Source: Robiginitomaculum sp.
GTDB taxonomy: Bacteria > Pseudomonadota > Alphaproteobacteria > Caulobacterales > Maricaulaceae
NCBI GenBank assembly: GCA_002733495.1
Contig: NVVV01000008.1
Span: forward strand, 15,498 to 79,135
Length of the DNA stretch: 63,638 bases
Direction of reading: 5' to 3'
The notes below the pieces were generated by a model, which worked only from the letters and a program-made list of their open reading frames with translations, was not told where the DNA came from and did no database searches. The translations under genes were made by a program, and so were the position numbers. Positions 63,547 through 63,638 of this stretch are shown here, piece by piece. How positions within the stretch are numbered: the first letter of the stretch is position 1; each line of letters starts with the position of its first letter.

Positions 63547-63633
63547 TGGTGCCGGTGGTCGGAATCGAACCGACACTTCCTAAAGGAAACGGGATTTTGA
63601 ATCCCGCGCGTCTACCAATTCCGCCACACCGGC
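63547..63633 (-). tRNA. tRNA-Leu(CAA)
   Basis: An 87-base class II tRNA on the minus strand with encoded CCA. Acceptor GCCGGTG/CACCGGC, anticodon stem GGGAT/ATCCC around TTCAAAA with anticodon CAA (reads UUG), a long variable arm containing TTTCCTTTAGGAAG, and T loop TTCGATT. The promoter is outside the window or in the last five bases. Confidence 0.93.
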
Positions 63634-63638
63634 CTGTG

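Overview
The window is a dense, largely colinear chromosomal segment with 55-60% GC feel and few gaps, from an alphaproteobacterium. The evidence is gene order and lineage-restricted families: rbfA-truB-rpsO-pnp; DUF4167-prmC-prfA-ispG-(RodZ-like HTH)-ptsP-lysC opposite ubiG; pmbA-CysQ-like-DUF4170-MsbA-like; STAS-MlaE/MlaF/MlaD with an auxiliary lipoprotein; SapC; a GPDRRR-tailed receiver protein. I cannot fix the genus. A Kordiimonadales/Emcibacterales/Sphingomonadales-like marine or aquatic heterotroph would fit, but this is inference.

Layout. 1-5.6 kb: translation and RNA turnover (rbfA 3' end, truB, rpsO, pnp), then a strong terminator, a structured repeat region and pyrF on the opposite strand. 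5.7-14 kb: a long minus-strand housekeeping run ending with lysC, divergent from ubiG. 14.8-19 kb: a SapC-family protein, a ZnuD-like TonB receptor divergent from a Zur-type repressor with a candidate Zur operator between them, and a receiver-like protein lacking its phosphoacceptor. 19-30.5 kb: lipid and accessory metabolism (esterase, FATP-type acyl-CoA synthetase, SDR), a DMT exporter, a TolB/TPR membrane protein interrupted in frame by a REP-like palindrome, a PIF1-like helicase and a family 2 glycosyltransferase. 30.7-45 kb: a PLP decarboxylase, a kelch lipoprotein, acetyl-CoA synthetase, YchF, the pmbA-to-MsbA operon, the Mla lipid-transport operon and a protein with duplicated HTH motifs.

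45.7-53.1 kb is the most unusual part. Four secreted or lipoprotein SEL1-repeat proteins lie in a row behind a tiny signal-peptide ORF. Upstream is a LuxR-type regulator fused to an alpha/beta-hydrolase domain whose nucleophile is replaced by His, and a fifth SEL1 protein with a SPOR domain diverges from it. 53.1-56.1 kb carries an epimerase, a membrane-anchored LuxR/DUF4199 pair and an SdpR/SdpI-like pair with an apparently leaderless promoter. 56-63.6 kb carries a tricorn-type protease, an M20 peptidase, a remnant of a serine recombinase beside tRNA-Ala(CGC), yggT-DUF167-folD and tRNA-Leu(CAA).

Recurring themes: palindromic repeats between convergent genes, ATGA/GTGA stop-start overlaps within operons, and convergent genes whose 3' ends overlap without a terminator. 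No CRISPR array, intact insertion sequence, rRNA or prophage was seen.
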